A stretch of DNA of 64,000 nt from NCBI GenBank assembly GCA_020161575.1, contig JAIUNR010000001.1, positions 248,001 through 312,000 of the forward strand, in the 5' to 3' direction. Every line of letters begins with the position of its first letter. Position 1 is the first letter of the stretch. This document shows positions 21,469-31,190 of the stretch, piece after piece. Source of the stretch: Pseudomonadota bacterium (GTDB lineage: Bacteria > Pseudomonadota > Alphaproteobacteria > Rhizobiales > Beijerinckiaceae). Under the pieces are notes generated by a model, which saw only the letters and a list, made by a program, of their open reading frames with translations, did not search any database and was not told the DNA's origin. The position numbers and the translations under genes were made by a program.

Positions 21469-22233
21469 ATGAATTTCGTTGTGAGCGTGAAATCGTCGAA
21501 TCCGATTGGCGCGATGGAGCGCCTGTTCGGCATCAATCGCTGGGTGCTCAATCTCAGGACCAATATGCTGAGGCTGGAGTACGGGCGACGCTTCGACAAG
21601 ATGAAGCTGATTGAGCTTGACGCTGGCGAACTCAACAAGCTGCTGACGCCGGCGGAAATGCGATCCCTGGTGGAACATTGGGAGGAAGCCGTCCAGCACG
21701 GCAATGCCGGACCGACGCTCATCCCCTTTGCCGCGCGCGATCAGATCGGAGCCAAGGTTGAATCAACATGCATCGTCGAGATGATCGATAGCGACCGCTG
21801 CCTTGTCGGCCTTTTCCGGCGACCGCCTGCTGAGGAAAAGCTCTCCAAGAACAATCGCCTGCTCACCGAATTCCTCGAGAGCTTCATCGAGAACTCGCCC
21901 ACCTGCATTGTTGTCGTCGATCACAATGGCTCCGTGATCAGCCTAAACTCCTCCTTCCTGCGGTTTATCGGCCGCGACAGAAAGGCGGATCTTCTACGCG
22001 CAGGCTTTCATTCCATCGCCGAGAAGTTCAATCACGGTTTCGGGCTGGTCGTGCGCGAGGCGCTCCAGACGACCAAGCCAACGCGTGGCCGCACCGAGAT
22101 CCAGATCAGCGACACGCACAGGCAGACGCTGTACTGGCGCACCTTTCCGCTCAGCCTCAAGGATGAGATCCACTTGCCGCGCGTCTTCTCGTTCGAGGTT
22201 CATGAAGGCGGGCCGCGGCAAGTTGCGGCGTGA
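21469..22233 (+). CDS. PAS domain protein without output domain
   Basis: This 254-residue soluble protein has a C-terminal PAS domain at about residues 115-235, with the segment NSPTCIVVVDHNGSVISLN typical of the PAS core. The N-terminal ~110 residues (RLFGINRWVLNLRTNMLRLE and on) do not match a domain I know. No kinase, GGDEF, HTH or phosphatase domain is attached, so it would have to signal by protein contact. GGAGGG lies 7 bases before the ATG at 21469, which fixes the start over a longer frame. It follows msrP on the same strand after 87 bases and converges on the LysR gene with a 3-base gap. Confidence 0.75.
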   Translation: MNFVVSVKSSNPIGAMERLFGINRWVLNLRTNMLRLEYGRRFDKMKLIELDAGELNKLLTPAEMRSLVEHWEEAVQHGNAGPTLIPFAARDQIGAKVESTCIVEMIDSDRCLVGLFRRPPAEEKLSKNNRLLTEFLESFIENSPTCIVVVDHNGSVISLNSSFLRFIGRDRKADLLRAGFHSIAEKFNHGFGLVVREALQTTKPTRGRTEIQISDTHRQTLYWRTFPLSLKDEIHLPRVFSFEVHEGGPRQVAA

Positions 22234-22236
22234 ATT

Positions 22237-23127
22237 TCAATAAACCCAGCGCTGCGCCTTGCTGACGAGGAAATCCCGGAATACCTGCACGCGCGCAACC
22301 TGCTTAAGTGTTTCCGGAAAAACCAGGTAGCAGTCAAGGTGCGGCATGGTTTCGCTCTGGAGCAGCTGCATCAGCGGCGAGGATTGATCGACCACGTAAT
22401 CCGGCAGCACCGCGATGCCGGCGCCGCTGGTCGCCGCGTTGAGCAGGGCCGCAATCGAATTGACGACGAGAGTGGGGGTGCGGGGGCTCGATTTGTCGCG
22501 CCCGGCCGTGCAATGCCAGTTGATATCCGAAAGATAGCCGGGGATATCGCCGCCGAAAGCCACGAGCCGGTGCTCGTCAAGATCGGCGATATTGCGCGGC
22601 GAGCCATAACGCTTGAGGTAATCAGGCGAGGCATAGACATGGAAATGCACCGCGAAGAGACGCCGGCGGATGAGATCCGCCTGAACCGGCGCGCGCAGGC
22701 GCAGCGCAACGTCTGCCTCGCGCATGGCAAGGTCGAGTTCGTCGTCTGTCAGGATGACGTGCAACCGGATATCCGGGTACATGTCGAGAAACTCGGTCAA
22801 GCGCGGCGTCAGCCAGATGCCGCCGAGCGCGACATTCGCGGTGATCTTGAGCTCGCCATCGGGCTTCTCGCGGCTGTCGGAGAGGCTGGCGCGGGTCTGC
22901 TCGAGTTTCGTGACGAGTTCGCGCGCTGTCCGGTAGAGCATCTCGCCCTGCTCGGTGAGCACGAGCCCGCGCGCATGGCGATGAAAAAGCGGGACCTCGA
23001 GTTCCGCTTCCAAAGCGGAAACCTGCCGGCTCACGGCGGATTGCGACAGGCCGAGCATATCACCGGCCCGCGTGAGGCTTCCAGCTTCCGCCGCCGCGTG
23101 GAAAACTCTGACGCGATCCCAATCCAC
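22237..23127 (-). CDS. LysR family transcriptional regulator
   Basis: This 296-residue regulator has an N-terminal winged HTH (about 1-60; ARGLVLTEQGEMLYRTA ends the wing) and a LysR substrate-binding domain (about 90-290). The GTG start is preceded by GGTGAG. Upstream at 23173-23193 is a perfect inverted repeat that looks like an LTTR box, so it probably autoregulates. It lies downstream of trxB on the same strand. The effector and targets are unknown. An N-terminal MDWDRVRVFHAAAEAGSLTR suggests the ArgP/GcvA-like broad group. Confidence 0.92.
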   Translation of the reverse strand: MDWDRVRVFHAAAEAGSLTRAGDMLGLSQSAVSRQVSALEAELEVPLFHRHARGLVLTEQGEMLYRTARELVTKLEQTRASLSDSREKPDGELKITANVALGGIWLTPRLTEFLDMYPDIRLHVILTDDELDLAMREADVALRLRAPVQADLIRRRLFAVHFHVYASPDYLKRYGSPRNIADLDEHRLVAFGGDIPGYLSDINWHCTAGRDKSSPRTPTLVVNSIAALLNAATSGAGIAVLPDYVVDQSSPLMQLLQSETMPHLDCYLVFPETLKQVARVQVFRDFLVSKAQRWVY

Positions 23128-23172
23128 TTCTCACCCCCGGCCCCGATCGAGGGTGCCCGTTTTTTCATTACC

Positions 23173-23193
23173 GCTATGCCAAAACAGCATAGC
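23173..23193. promoter_or_regulatory. LTTR-type inverted repeat before the LysR gene
   Basis: GCTATGC-CAAAACA-GCATAGC has two perfect 7-base arms, 46 bases before the LysR start codon. It contains the T-N11-A core (T at 23177, A at 23189) expected of LysR sites. Confidence 0.55.
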
Positions 23194-23263
23194 ATGACTC
23201 GCTGCCACGCAGGCAAGTCGGATTAGGGGAAGAAGTGTGGAGGGCTTATGACGCCATGAAGCG

Positions 23264-24214
23264 CTACGATGCGTGAGCGGTAAGGAAACGTTCCGCCTCC
23301 AGCGCTGCCATGCACCCCATGCCTGCTGCGGTAACGGCCTGCCGGTAGACATCGTCGGCCACATCGCCGGCGGCGAATACGCCGGGTATGTTGGTTTGCG
23401 TCGTACCGGGGGTGACCTTGAGGTAGCCGTTTTCCTTCATGTCGAGCTGGCCGGCGAAAAGCGCGGAAGCCGGCGCGTGGCCGATGGCGACAAAGACGCC
23501 ATCGGTCTTCAACTCGCTCACCACGCCGCTTTTGACGTTCTTGACGCGCAGATGCGTCACCGAGCGCGGCCCTTCGGTCCCGCAGATCTCCTCGATAGCC
23601 GAATCCCAGATCACTTCGATCTTCGGATGGGCAAAAAGCCGCTCCTGGAGGATACGCTCGGCCTTGAAGCTGTCGCGGCGATGGATCACCCGTACCTTGC
23701 TCGCGAGATTGGCGAGATACAGCGCCTCCTCGACGGCTGAATTGCCGCCGCCGACCACCACGACCTCCTTGTTGCGGTAGAAGAACCCGTCGCAGGTCGC
23801 GCAGGCGGAAACGCCGAAACCCTTGAAATGCTCCTCGGATGCCATGCCCAGCCACTTGGCCTTGGCGCCGGTTGCGACAATGAGCGCATCGCAGGTATAG
23901 CGTGCGCCGCCATCACCCGTCAGCGTGAAGGGGCGCCGCGAAAGATCGACCGCCGAGATATGGTCGGAGACCATCTCGGTGCCCACATGCTCCGCCTGCG
24001 CCTTCATCTGTTCCATGAGCCAGGGGCCCTGGATGGCCTCGGCGAAGCCGGGATAATTCTCGACATCGGTGGTGATCATCAATTGCCCACCCGGCTCGAA
24101 GCCCGAAATGAGCATCGGCTTCATCATGGCGCGGGCGGCGTAGATCGCCGCCGTGTAGCCAGCCGGACCGGAGCCGATCACGATTATCTTGGCGTGGCGC
24201 GGTTCGCTGGTCAT
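23264..24214 (-). CDS. trxB: Thioredoxin-disulfide reductase
   Basis: This 316-residue FAD/NADPH enzyme reduces thioredoxin. The FAD Rossmann motif GSGPAGYTAAIYAAR (about 13-27), the redox-active CATC in SACATCDGFFYR (about 143-146) and the NADPH motif GGGNSAVEEA are all intact. The length is standard. Its ATG overlaps the stop of the ELM1-like gene (ATGA), so the two are probably co-translated. The LysR gene follows downstream after 136 bases. Confidence 0.97.
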   Translation of the reverse strand: MTSEPRHAKIIVIGSGPAGYTAAIYAARAMMKPMLISGFEPGGQLMITTDVENYPGFAEAIQGPWLMEQMKAQAEHVGTEMVSDHISAVDLSRRPFTLTGDGGARYTCDALIVATGAKAKWLGMASEEHFKGFGVSACATCDGFFYRNKEVVVVGGGNSAVEEALYLANLASKVRVIHRRDSFKAERILQERLFAHPKIEVIWDSAIEEICGTEGPRSVTHLRVKNVKSGVVSELKTDGVFVAIGHAPASALFAGQLDMKENGYLKVTPGTTQTNIPGVFAAGDVADDVYRQAVTAAGMGCMAALEAERFLTAHAS

Positions 24215-25257
24215 GTCTGGCTCCGAAGCTTCTGGCGGAATGAGAGATAGTGCCGCGCCAGCGCGATGGCGATGGCGGGCGTGTCGTCCAAGGGGGGATA
24301 GGTATCGTTTTCGACGCGGCCGGAAAAGGCGCGCACCGCGCCTTCCCCTTCAAGAATGCGTAGGAATGCATCGATTTTTTGTGATCCCGCCGCCGGGCGG
24401 AAAACATGCACGGGCTTTCCCGATGCCACGGCCTCGCCGACCATGTTCACGGAATCCGCCGTGACGACAAAGGCATCGGCATTGGCAAGAAACGCGGGGT
24501 AGGGATTTTCTCCGCTTTCATTCCAGAAATACCCGCCTGCCGCCGCGACGATTTCGCGAATCTCGAGGGCAAGATCCGGCGGGGTCCGGCGCGAGGCTGT
24601 CGCCATCAACCCCGCACCGGAGGCTGCGAGCGTCGTGATCGCGGTGGCGAGTTTCACCCGGTCTTCCGGTGTGAAGCGCATCTCTTTCGTGTCGCCGCCG
24701 AGCAGGATAGCGACCCGCGGATGCGCGAGTCGTGCCAGCCATTCCGGCGGCAGGAGGCGGGATTGCTGGAGAAGCTCGGGCGAGAAACGATGTGGCGAAA
24801 GCAGCGTTGTCAGCACATTTTCGCCGCGCAGCCGGTCATGGTGGGGCACCCAGATGAAATCAGCGATTTTCGGGCTGGTCCTCGGGTCCTTCAGGAAGAC
24901 GGTGAAGACCTTGCCCCCGGAGGCACGCTTGATCGCCGGCAGATAGGCGGCGGCCCGGCGGCCTGAGGCAATCACCAGATCGGGAAGCGGCGCGGCCAGC
25001 GCCCCTTTCAGCCGTCCCGGACGTTCGCGCGGATCGATCCCGATCCAGGGCAGGCGCCACAGATGCGGCATGGCCCATACGAAGGGCGCGCGCGGCGCCA
25101 CGATCCGCGATTCGACTGAAAGCCCCAGCCGCTCGGCGATCCCGCGACAATGCGCAAGGTCGCCGGCTTTGCCGTCGGTCACGATCCAGGCATGGGCGCC
25201 GGAAAGGGCCGCGCGGGCATCGTCGAGCGTTTCGGGGGCAAAGACGGGGCGGGACAA
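24211..25257 (-). CDS. ELM1/DUF1022-type protein
   Basis: This 348-residue protein matches the family related to plant mitochondrial ELM1 and found widely in alphaproteobacteria. Characteristic pieces are AWIVTDGKAGDLAHCRGIAE at the N-terminus, VFLKDPRTSP, ILLGGDTKEM and ADSVNMVGEAVASGKPVHV near the C-terminus. The last resembles the donor-binding region of GT-B glycosyltransferases, so a sugar-transfer role is possible. I chose a TTG start at 25257, after AAGGCTC; an in-frame ATG at 25359 would add 34 low-quality residues. The stop overlaps trxB by 4 bases. The bacterial function is not established. Confidence 0.8.
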   Translation of the reverse strand: MSRPVFAPETLDDARAALSGAHAWIVTDGKAGDLAHCRGIAERLGLSVESRIVAPRAPFVWAMPHLWRLPWIGIDPRERPGRLKGALAAPLPDLVIASGRRAAAYLPAIKRASGGKVFTVFLKDPRTSPKIADFIWVPHHDRLRGENVLTTLLSPHRFSPELLQQSRLLPPEWLARLAHPRVAILLGGDTKEMRFTPEDRVKLATAITTLAASGAGLMATASRRTPPDLALEIREIVAAAGGYFWNESGENPYPAFLANADAFVVTADSVNMVGEAVASGKPVHVFRPAAGSQKIDAFLRILEGEGAVRAFSGRVENDTYPPLDDTPAIAIALARHYLSFRQKLRSQT

Positions 25258-25405
25258 GTAGGAGCCTTGCTTTCTGCGGTTGCTGTGAGATGCGGATTTA
25301 GCTAGGGGATTGCAATGCTTATCTCTTCGATCCGTGGCAGAATCCACTGCCTCCGGCATGGAGGAGAGTGAACCATGCCCCGGCAAGAACAAGAGCTGAA
25401 ATCCA

Positions 25406-25888
25406 ATGAGCCGTCCGGTTACGCTTGATGCCATTGACTGGAAGATTCTGGGCGAATTGCAGGCCGATGGCGCGCTGACCAATGTGGAGCTTGCGCGTCG
25501 CGTGGGGCTGACGCCGCCTCCTTGCCTGCGCCGTGTCCACGCCCTGCGGGAAGCCGGCTTCATCGAAGGCTATCGCGCCATTCTCGATGCGCCGAGGCTG
25601 GGATATTCGGTTGTCTGCTTCGCCTTTGTTCATCTCGCGAGCCAGGCGGAAAGCGACCTTGGCGCGTTCCAGGCGCGCATCGAGCAATGGCCGACCGTGC
25701 GCGAGTGCTGGACGCTCTCGGGCGATATCGATTTCCTGATGAAATGCGTTACCGAGGACATGCAGAGCCTGCAGCTCTTTGTCTCTGAGCTCACAAGCAC
25801 GCCGAATGTGCGCAATGTGCGCACGGCGCTGGCGCTTGGCAAGATCAAGGCGCTGGGGTTGGTGCCGATCGAGGCGGACCCGCTCTGA
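25406..25888 (+). CDS. Lrp/AsnC family transcriptional regulator
   Basis: This 160-residue regulator has an N-terminal HTH (LDAIDWKILGELQADGALT, about 5-65) and a C-terminal RAM ligand-binding domain (about 70-150). The family senses amino acids and forms oligomers on DNA. It is divergent from the ELM1-trxB pair across a 148-base region and may control it; no strong palindrome is seen there. It converges on an unknown exported protein gene with a 3-base gap. A second, shorter Lrp family member occurs near 56.5 kb. Confidence 0.92.
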   Translation: MSRPVTLDAIDWKILGELQADGALTNVELARRVGLTPPPCLRRVHALREAGFIEGYRAILDAPRLGYSVVCFAFVHLASQAESDLGAFQARIEQWPTVRECWTLSGDIDFLMKCVTEDMQSLQLFVSELTSTPNVRNVRTALALGKIKALGLVPIEADPL

Positions 25889-25891
25889 CGC

Positions 25892-26383
25892 TCAGCGCAA
25901 CGCGCGCGCGGTCCAATAGGCGAGCGCGGCGGTAAGGTTCAGCATGCGCCGCGCCGCATCCGCCTGCACGGGCATGGCCCAGCCATGCGAAGGCGTCGAG
26001 CGGCCCGAGACCGGCTTGCGCAGCAGAACACGTCCCGCCCGGTCCGTAACGATGACCTCGCCCTCGATGGCATCGGGCATTCGCAGGGAAGCACCGAGCG
26101 GGCCCTCGCGAAACCCCGGCTCATCGGCGAGATAGATTTCCGTAACCTGCAAGGAGAGGCGGGAGCCGGCCGGGAAGCGATCCACGCCCTGGCGTTCAAG
26201 TTCCTGCCTGAGCTGGGCTGGAAGCTGGCGGCGCGCTGCATCCGCCATCCAGCCGGCGCCGTGGATATCGGCCCGCACGACCACGTGGCGAAGCGGCGCA
26301 GCACCAGCCTCGTGGCCGGCGCCGCCCAGCAGCGCCAGCGCGAGGAGGGCTGCCTTAGTGGAACGCAACCTCCACGACCTCAT
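25892..26383 (-). CDS. Exported protein of unknown function
   Basis: This 163-residue protein has a cleavable signal peptide ([20 protein letters not shown], cleaved near AGAAP). The mature part is a mixed alpha/beta sequence, with [17 protein letters not shown] and a block ending in [16 protein letters not shown] do not recognise the family. The start at 26383 has GGAGG 8 bases upstream but lies inside the 3' end of greA, overlapping it by 29 bases; a TTG at 26368 is an alternative. The overlap and shared strand suggest co-expression with greA. Confidence 0.7.
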   Translation of the reverse strand: MRSWRLRSTKAALLALALLGGAGHEAGAAPLRHVVVRADIHGAGWMADAARRQLPAQLRQELERQGVDRFPAGSRLSLQVTEIYLADEPGFREGPLGASLRMPDAIEGEVIVTDRAGRVLLRKPVSGRSTPSHGWAMPVQADAARRMLNLTAALAYWTARALR

Positions 26384-26828
26384 AGCTCTTGCCTCCACCC
26401 GGCGTGTTGACCTCGACCGTATCGCCGACCTTCTTGCCGATCAGCGCGCGGGCGATGGGAGAGGATATGGAGACGCGGCCCGATTTCACATCCGCCTCCA
26501 CATCCCCAACGATCTGGTAGGTCTTCTGTTCCTCGGTATCGTCATCGACGAGCTTCACCGTGGCGCCGAACTTGATCGTCGAGCCGGTGAGCTTGGATAC
26601 CTCGATGATCTCGGCGCGTCCGATCAGGCTTTCGAGTTCGCCGATCCGGCCCTCGTTCAGCGATTGCGCTTCCTTGGCGGAGGAATATTCCGCGTTTTCC
26701 GAGAGATCGCCATGCGCGCGCGCTTCCTGGATGGCGAGAATGATGCGGGGGCGCTCGACCGTCTGGCGATGCTTGAGTTCCTCCTCCAGCATCTTGAATC
26801 CATTGGCGGTCATGGGAATGCGTTCCAT
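26355..26828 (-). CDS. greA: Transcription elongation factor GreA
   Basis: This 157-residue GreA rescues backtracked RNA polymerase by stimulating transcript cleavage. The N-terminal coiled coil carries the acidic tip in [17 protein letters not shown] (about residues 40-56), and the C-terminal FKBP-like domain ends in [14 protein letters not shown]. The length is canonical. GGAGAACGCGCG directly precedes the ATG. It lies downstream of carB on the same strand, after a probable terminator and a 120-base gap. Confidence 0.97.
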   Translation of the reverse strand: MERIPMTANGFKMLEEELKHRQTVERPRIILAIQEARAHGDLSENAEYSSAKEAQSLNEGRIGELESLIGRAEIIEVSKLTGSTIKFGATVKLVDDDTEEQKTYQIVGDVEADVKSGRVSISSPIARALIGKKVGDTVEVNTPGGGKSYEVVEVAFH

Positions 26829-26920
26829 CGCGCGTTCTCCTTAAATGCGTACCCCGCCCAGCGTTGCCGCCGGCGGGGATGTCGAAAACAAGCCGGTCAT
26901 GATCCCGGCGCAAGAATTAT

Positions 26921-26941
26921 CCCACACAAGCGCGTTGTGGG
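26921..26941 (-). terminator. Probable terminator after carB
   Basis: Arms CCCACA and TGTGGG lie 8 bases beyond the carB stop. On the minus strand the stem is followed by ATAATTCTTG. A second GC-rich hairpin (26852-26878) lies between it and greA. The U-tract is weak. Confidence 0.4.
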
Positions 26942-26948
26942 GACAATC

Positions 26949-29900
26949 TCAGGCGAAGTATTCCTGCAAGGCCCGAACTTCAAGGTCACCGCCGCGATAA
27001 GCGCGAATCCCTTCCGTTGCGGCGATCGCACCCGCTAGGGTGGTATAATATGGAACCTTGTGCAAGAGGGCAGCGCGCCGGAGCGAGCGACTATCCGCCA
27101 GCGCCTGTGCTCCCTCGGTCGTGTTGAAGACGAGCTGGATCGAGCCGTTCTTGATTGCATCCACGATATGCGGGCGTCCTTCGAGCACCTTGTTGATCCG
27201 CTCGGATTCAATCCCGTGATCAGCCAGATAGCGCTGAGTGCCCGAGGTGGCGACGATGGTGAAGCCAAGCTCCACCAGCGCACGGATGCTCGGCAGGATG
27301 CGGTCCTTGTCGGCATCGCGCATCGAGACGAAGACGCGCCCCTCCTTGGGAACCTTGGTGCCGCCACCGAGCTGGCTCTTGGCGAAGGCGGTGCCGAAGC
27401 CCCGGTCGAGCCCGATCACCTCGCCCGTGGAGCGCATTTCCGGCCCCAGCACGGTATCGACGCCGGGGAAGCGCGCGAAGGGGAATACGGCTTCCTTCAC
27501 GCCGACATGGTTGAGCTGTTTCGGTTTCAGGCCGAAGCTCGCCAGGTTTTCGCCCGCCATCACGCGGCTTGCGATCTTGGCGATCGGTTCGCCGATCACC
27601 TTCGCGACGAAGGGCACCGTGCGCGAGGCGCGTGGATTGACTTCGAGCACGTAGATCTCGCCGTCCTTGATCGCGTATTGCACGTTCATCAGGCCGCCGA
27701 CGCCCAGCGCAAGCGCCATTTCGCGTGTCTGGCGCTCGAGTTCGGCAAGCAGCTCGGGAGAGAGCGAACGCGGGGGCAGCGAGCAGGCGGAATCGCCCGA
27801 ATGGATGCCCGCTTCCTCGATGTGCTCCATGATGCCGGCGACGAAAGTATCCTTGCCGTCGCAGAGGCAATCGACATCGACCTCGATCGCATCGGCGAGA
27901 TAACGGTCGAAGAGGAGCGGGTTCTTGCCGAGCACGGTATTGATCTGCCCGGTCTTGTCGTTGGGGTAGCGCGTCTTCACATCCGAGGGGATGAGCGAGG
28001 GCAGGGTACCGAGCAGGTAATCGTCGAAAGCCTCGCGCTCGCGGATGATCGCCATCGCGCGGCCACCGAGCACATAGGAGGGGCGGACGACGAAGGGGAA
28101 GCCGAGATCGGCCGCCACCAGACGCGCCTGTTCGACCGAATAGGCGATGCCGTTCTTCGGCTGCTTGAGATCGAGCTTGTCGAGCAGGCGCTTGAAGCGG
28201 TCGCGGTCTTCCGCGAGGTCGATCGCATCCGGCGAGGTGCCGAGGATCGGCACCTTGTGCTGTTCGAGCGCGGCCGCGAGCTTCAGCGGCGTCTGCCCGC
28301 CGAACTGGACGATCGCGCCGTGGAGCGTGCCGTTCTCACGCTCCTTGTCCATGATCTCGAGCACATCCTCTGCCGTCAGCGGCTCGAAATAGAGGCGGTT
28401 CGCCGTGTCGTAATCGGTCGAGACCGTCTCCGGGTTGCAGTTGATCATGATCGTTTCATAGCCCGCATCCTTCAGCGCGAAGGCGGCATGGCAGCAGCAA
28501 TAATCGAACTCGATTCCCTGGCCGATGCGGTTCGGTCCGCCACCGAGGATCACAACCTTCTTCTTGTCCGTGGGACGCGATTCATCCGCGATCTGCCCGG
28601 CGAAGGGCGGGGCGTAGGTCGAGTACATATAGGCGGTGGGAGAGGCGAACTCCGCTGCGCAGGTGTCGATGCGCTTATAAGCCGGGCGCACGCCGAGCGC
28701 GTGACGCTTGCCGCGGATATCGGACGCTTCCTGTCCGGTGAGGCTGGCGAGGCGGGCATCGGAGAAGCCCATCGCCTTCAACGCGCGGAAATTGTTGGCA
28801 TCCTTCGGCAGGCCGTGGGCTTTCACCCGCGCTTCCATCTCGACGATTTCGCGCAGGCGGTCGAGGAACCACGGATCGACCTTGCAGGAGGCATGGATCT
28901 CCTCGTTGGAGAAGCCGAGGCGCATCGCCTGCCCGATTTTCAGGATGCGATCCGCCATCGGCGTGCCGATCGCGGCGCGGATGGCGTTCTTGTCGTCGCC
29001 CTTGCCCAAGCCCTCGATTTCGATCTCGTCGAGGCCGTCGAGGCCGGTTTCGAGGCTGCGCAGCGCCTTCTGAAGGCTCTCGTGGAAGGTGCGGCCGATC
29101 GCCATGCTCTCGCCGACCGATTTCATCGCCGTGGTCAGAACCGCGAAATTGGGATCGGAGGAGGGGAATTTCTCGAAGGCGAAGCGGGGGATCTTGGTGA
29201 CGACGTAATCGATGCTCGGCTCGAAGGAAGCCGGCGTCGCCCCGCCCGTGATGTCGTTGTCGATCTCGTCGAGCGTATAGCCGATCGCGAGCTTGGCGGC
29301 GACCTTGGCGATGGGAAAGCCGGTGGCCTTCGAGGCGAGCGCGGAGGAGCGCGAGACGCGCGGGTTCATCTCGATCACGATCATGCGGCCCGTGGCCGGG
29401 TCCACGGCGAACTGCACGTTCGAGCCGCCGGTCTCGACGCCGATCTCGCGCAGCACCGCCAGCGAGGCGTCGCGCATGATCTGGTATTCCTTGTCGGTGA
29501 GTGTCAGGGCCGGCGCGACGGTGATGGAATCGCCAGTATGCACGCCCATCGGGTCAAAATTCTCGATGGAACAGACGATGATGCAATTGTCGTTCCTGTC
29601 GCGGACAACCTCCATCTCGTATTCTTTCCAGCCGAGAACGCTCTCTTCGATCAGCACCTCGTTGGTGGGCGAGGCGTCGATGCCGCGCTCGACGATCTCG
29701 ATGAATTCCGCCTTGTTGTAGGCGATGCCGCCGCCGGTGCCGCCCATGGTGAAGGAGGGGCGGATGATCGCCGGAAGCCCGATATCCTCAAGGCAATCGA
29801 GCGCGGCGCCAAGCGTCTTCACATGGTGCGATTTCGGCGTGGAAAGCCCGATTTTCGTCATCGCCTCGCGGAAGCGCTCGCGATCCTCTGCCTTGTCGAT

Positions 29901-30287
29901 CGCATCCGCGGTCGCGCCGATCATCTCGACATCGTGCTTGGCGAGCGCGCCCATCTTCTCGAGGCTGAGCGCGCAGTTGAGCGCGGTCTGGCCGCCCATG
30001 GTGGGCAGCAGCGCGAATTTCTTGCCCGCGGGTGTCTTGGGGCGTTCCTTGGCGATGATCTTCTCGACGATCTCGGGCGTGATCGGCTCGACATAGGTCG
30101 CATCCGCCAGCTCGGGATCGGTCATGATCGTGGCGGGGTTCGAGTTCACCAGCACGATGCGGTAACCCTCGGCTTTCAGCGCCTTGACCGCCTGCGTACC
30201 GGAATAATCGAATTCGCAGGCCTGTCCGATAACGATCGGCCCCGCGCCGATGATCATGATCGTGTGGATATCCTGACGTTTGGGCAT
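26949..30287 (-). CDS. carB: Carbamoyl phosphate synthase large subunit
   Basis: This 1112-residue large subunit makes carbamoyl phosphate from bicarbonate, ammonia (from CarA) and two ATP, feeding arginine and pyrimidine synthesis. Two ATP-grasp halves are visible, each starting with a similar motif ([19 protein letters not shown] and [19 protein letters not shown]). An MGS-like allosteric domain closes the protein (about 960-1110). The ATG at 30287 gives the standard N-terminus [16 protein letters not shown]; the frame continues upstream but is non-coding. carA lies 5.8 kb away on the same strand, so the two are not an operon. Confidence 0.98.
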   Translation of the reverse strand: MPKRQDIHTIMIIGAGPIVIGQACEFDYSGTQAVKALKAEGYRIVLVNSNPATIMTDPELADATYVEPITPEIVEKIIAKERPKTPAGKKFALLPTMGGQTALNCALSLEKMGALAKHDVEMIGATADAIDKAEDRERFREAMTKIGLSTPKSHHVKTLGAALDCLEDIGLPAIIRPSFTMGGTGGGIAYNKAEFIEIVERGIDASPTNEVLIEESVLGWKEYEMEVVRDRNDNCIIVCSIENFDPMGVHTGDSITVAPALTLTDKEYQIMRDASLAVLREIGVETGGSNVQFAVDPATGRMIVIEMNPRVSRSSALASKATGFPIAKVAAKLAIGYTLDEIDNDITGGATPASFEPSIDYVVTKIPRFAFEKFPSSDPNFAVLTTAMKSVGESMAIGRTFHESLQKALRSLETGLDGLDEIEIEGLGKGDDKNAIRAAIGTPMADRILKIGQAMRLGFSNEEIHASCKVDPWFLDRLREIVEMEARVKAHGLPKDANNFRALKAMGFSDARLASLTGQEASDIRGKRHALGVRPAYKRIDTCAAEFASPTAYMYSTYAPPFAGQIADESRPTDKKKVVILGGGPNRIGQGIEFDYCCCHAAFALKDAGYETIMINCNPETVSTDYDTANRLYFEPLTAEDVLEIMDKERENGTLHGAIVQFGGQTPLKLAAALEQHKVPILGTSPDAIDLAEDRDRFKRLLDKLDLKQPKNGIAYSVEQARLVAADLGFPFVVRPSYVLGGRAMAIIREREAFDDYLLGTLPSLIPSDVKTRYPNDKTGQINTVLGKNPLLFDRYLADAIEVDVDCLCDGKDTFVAGIMEHIEEAGIHSGDSACSLPPRSLSPELLAELERQTREMALALGVGGLMNVQYAIKDGEIYVLEVNPRASRTVPFVAKVIGEPIAKIASRVMAGENLASFGLKPKQLNHVGVKEAVFPFARFPGVDTVLGPEMRSTGEVIGLDRGFGTAFAKSQLGGGTKVPKEGRVFVSMRDADKDRILPSIRALVELGFTIVATSGTQRYLADHGIESERINKVLEGRPHIVDAIKNGSIQLVFNTTEGAQALADSRSLRRAALLHKVPYYTTLAGAIAATEGIRAYRGGDLEVRALQEYFA

Positions 30288-30530
30288 GGTTCCGGCCGTT
30301 TTTTGCGCAACCTGACCGAACCGCGGGCGCTGGCTTGCGCGGCGCGGAGGGCAGATTGCTGGAATGTCTCGTGCTGAAGGCCCGCTATAGACAAGCCTTC
30401 GCGGCACGACAAGCCAAAACGGTACTTTTAGGCTCGCGCCGCACAAACCATTGTGAGCCACAGCACGGCGCGATAGGGTCTGCCTGCATAAAAGCCTGAT
30501 CAGATCAATCGCGGGAGAGGGGTAGGCATC

Positions 30531-31088
30531 ATGGAATGGGTTGTTCTTGGCGTCATCGTACTTTTGGTTCTGTGGATTTTCGGGGTCTATAACGGCCTCG
30601 TCAGCATGAACCAGCGCGCGAACCAGGCTTTCGCGGATATCGACGTGCAGCTCAAACAACGCCACGATCTCATCCCCAATCTTGTGGAAACCGTGAAGGG
30701 CTATGCGAGCCACGAGAAGGAAACGCTGGAAGCCGTGATCCGCGCCCGCAGCGTCGCCATCTCGGCGCAGGGGCCTGAGGCGCAGGCGGTGGCGGAGCAG
30801 GGGCTTTCCGGTGCCCTTGGGCGGCTCATCGCCCTGTCGGAAGCCTATCCCGACCTCAAGGCGAACCAGAATTTCATGGATCTCCAGGGCCAGCTCGCCA
30901 ATATCGAGGACAAGCTTGCTGCTGCACGCCGCTTCTTCAACAATGCCGTCGGCGAGTTCAATGCGGCGGTGCAATCCATCCCGGCGGTGTTCTTCGCGAA
31001 AAGCTTCGGCTTCTTCGTGCGCCCGTTCTTCGATGTCGGCGACAGCGAGCGCGTGCGCCTCGACAAGCCGCCGGAGGTGAAGTTCTAA
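30531..31088 (+). CDS. LemA family protein
   Basis: This 185-residue protein has an N-terminal TM helix (about 3-22) and a long helical, coiled-coil domain. The conserved segments include [36 protein letters not shown] and [16 protein letters not shown]. Topology should be N-out with the helical bundle on one membrane face. GGGAGAGGGGTAGG precedes the ATG. It is followed by an M48 peptidase gene after 102 bases; LemA and HtpX-like proteases are often paired, though LemA's own role is not settled. Confidence 0.92.
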   Translation: MEWVVLGVIVLLVLWIFGVYNGLVSMNQRANQAFADIDVQLKQRHDLIPNLVETVKGYASHEKETLEAVIRARSVAISAQGPEAQAVAEQGLSGALGRLIALSEAYPDLKANQNFMDLQGQLANIEDKLAAARRFFNNAVGEFNAAVQSIPAVFFAKSFGFFVRPFFDVGDSERVRLDKPPEVKF

Positions 31089-31190
31089 ACCGCCGTGACG
31101 AAGTCTTCCGGCTTCTCAGCTCTCGCGTAAGCCCGGATATGATCCGGGCAGGCGGGACGCCCCAGACCGCATCAGGTGGAGTCTCTGACG

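Noticed and set aside
27060-30377. A 1105-codon open frame on the plus strand opposite carB
   Set aside because: It mirrors the carB codons. Its product is a Gly/Arg/Asp/His-rich sequence with no domain, as expected from GC-rich antisense frames.
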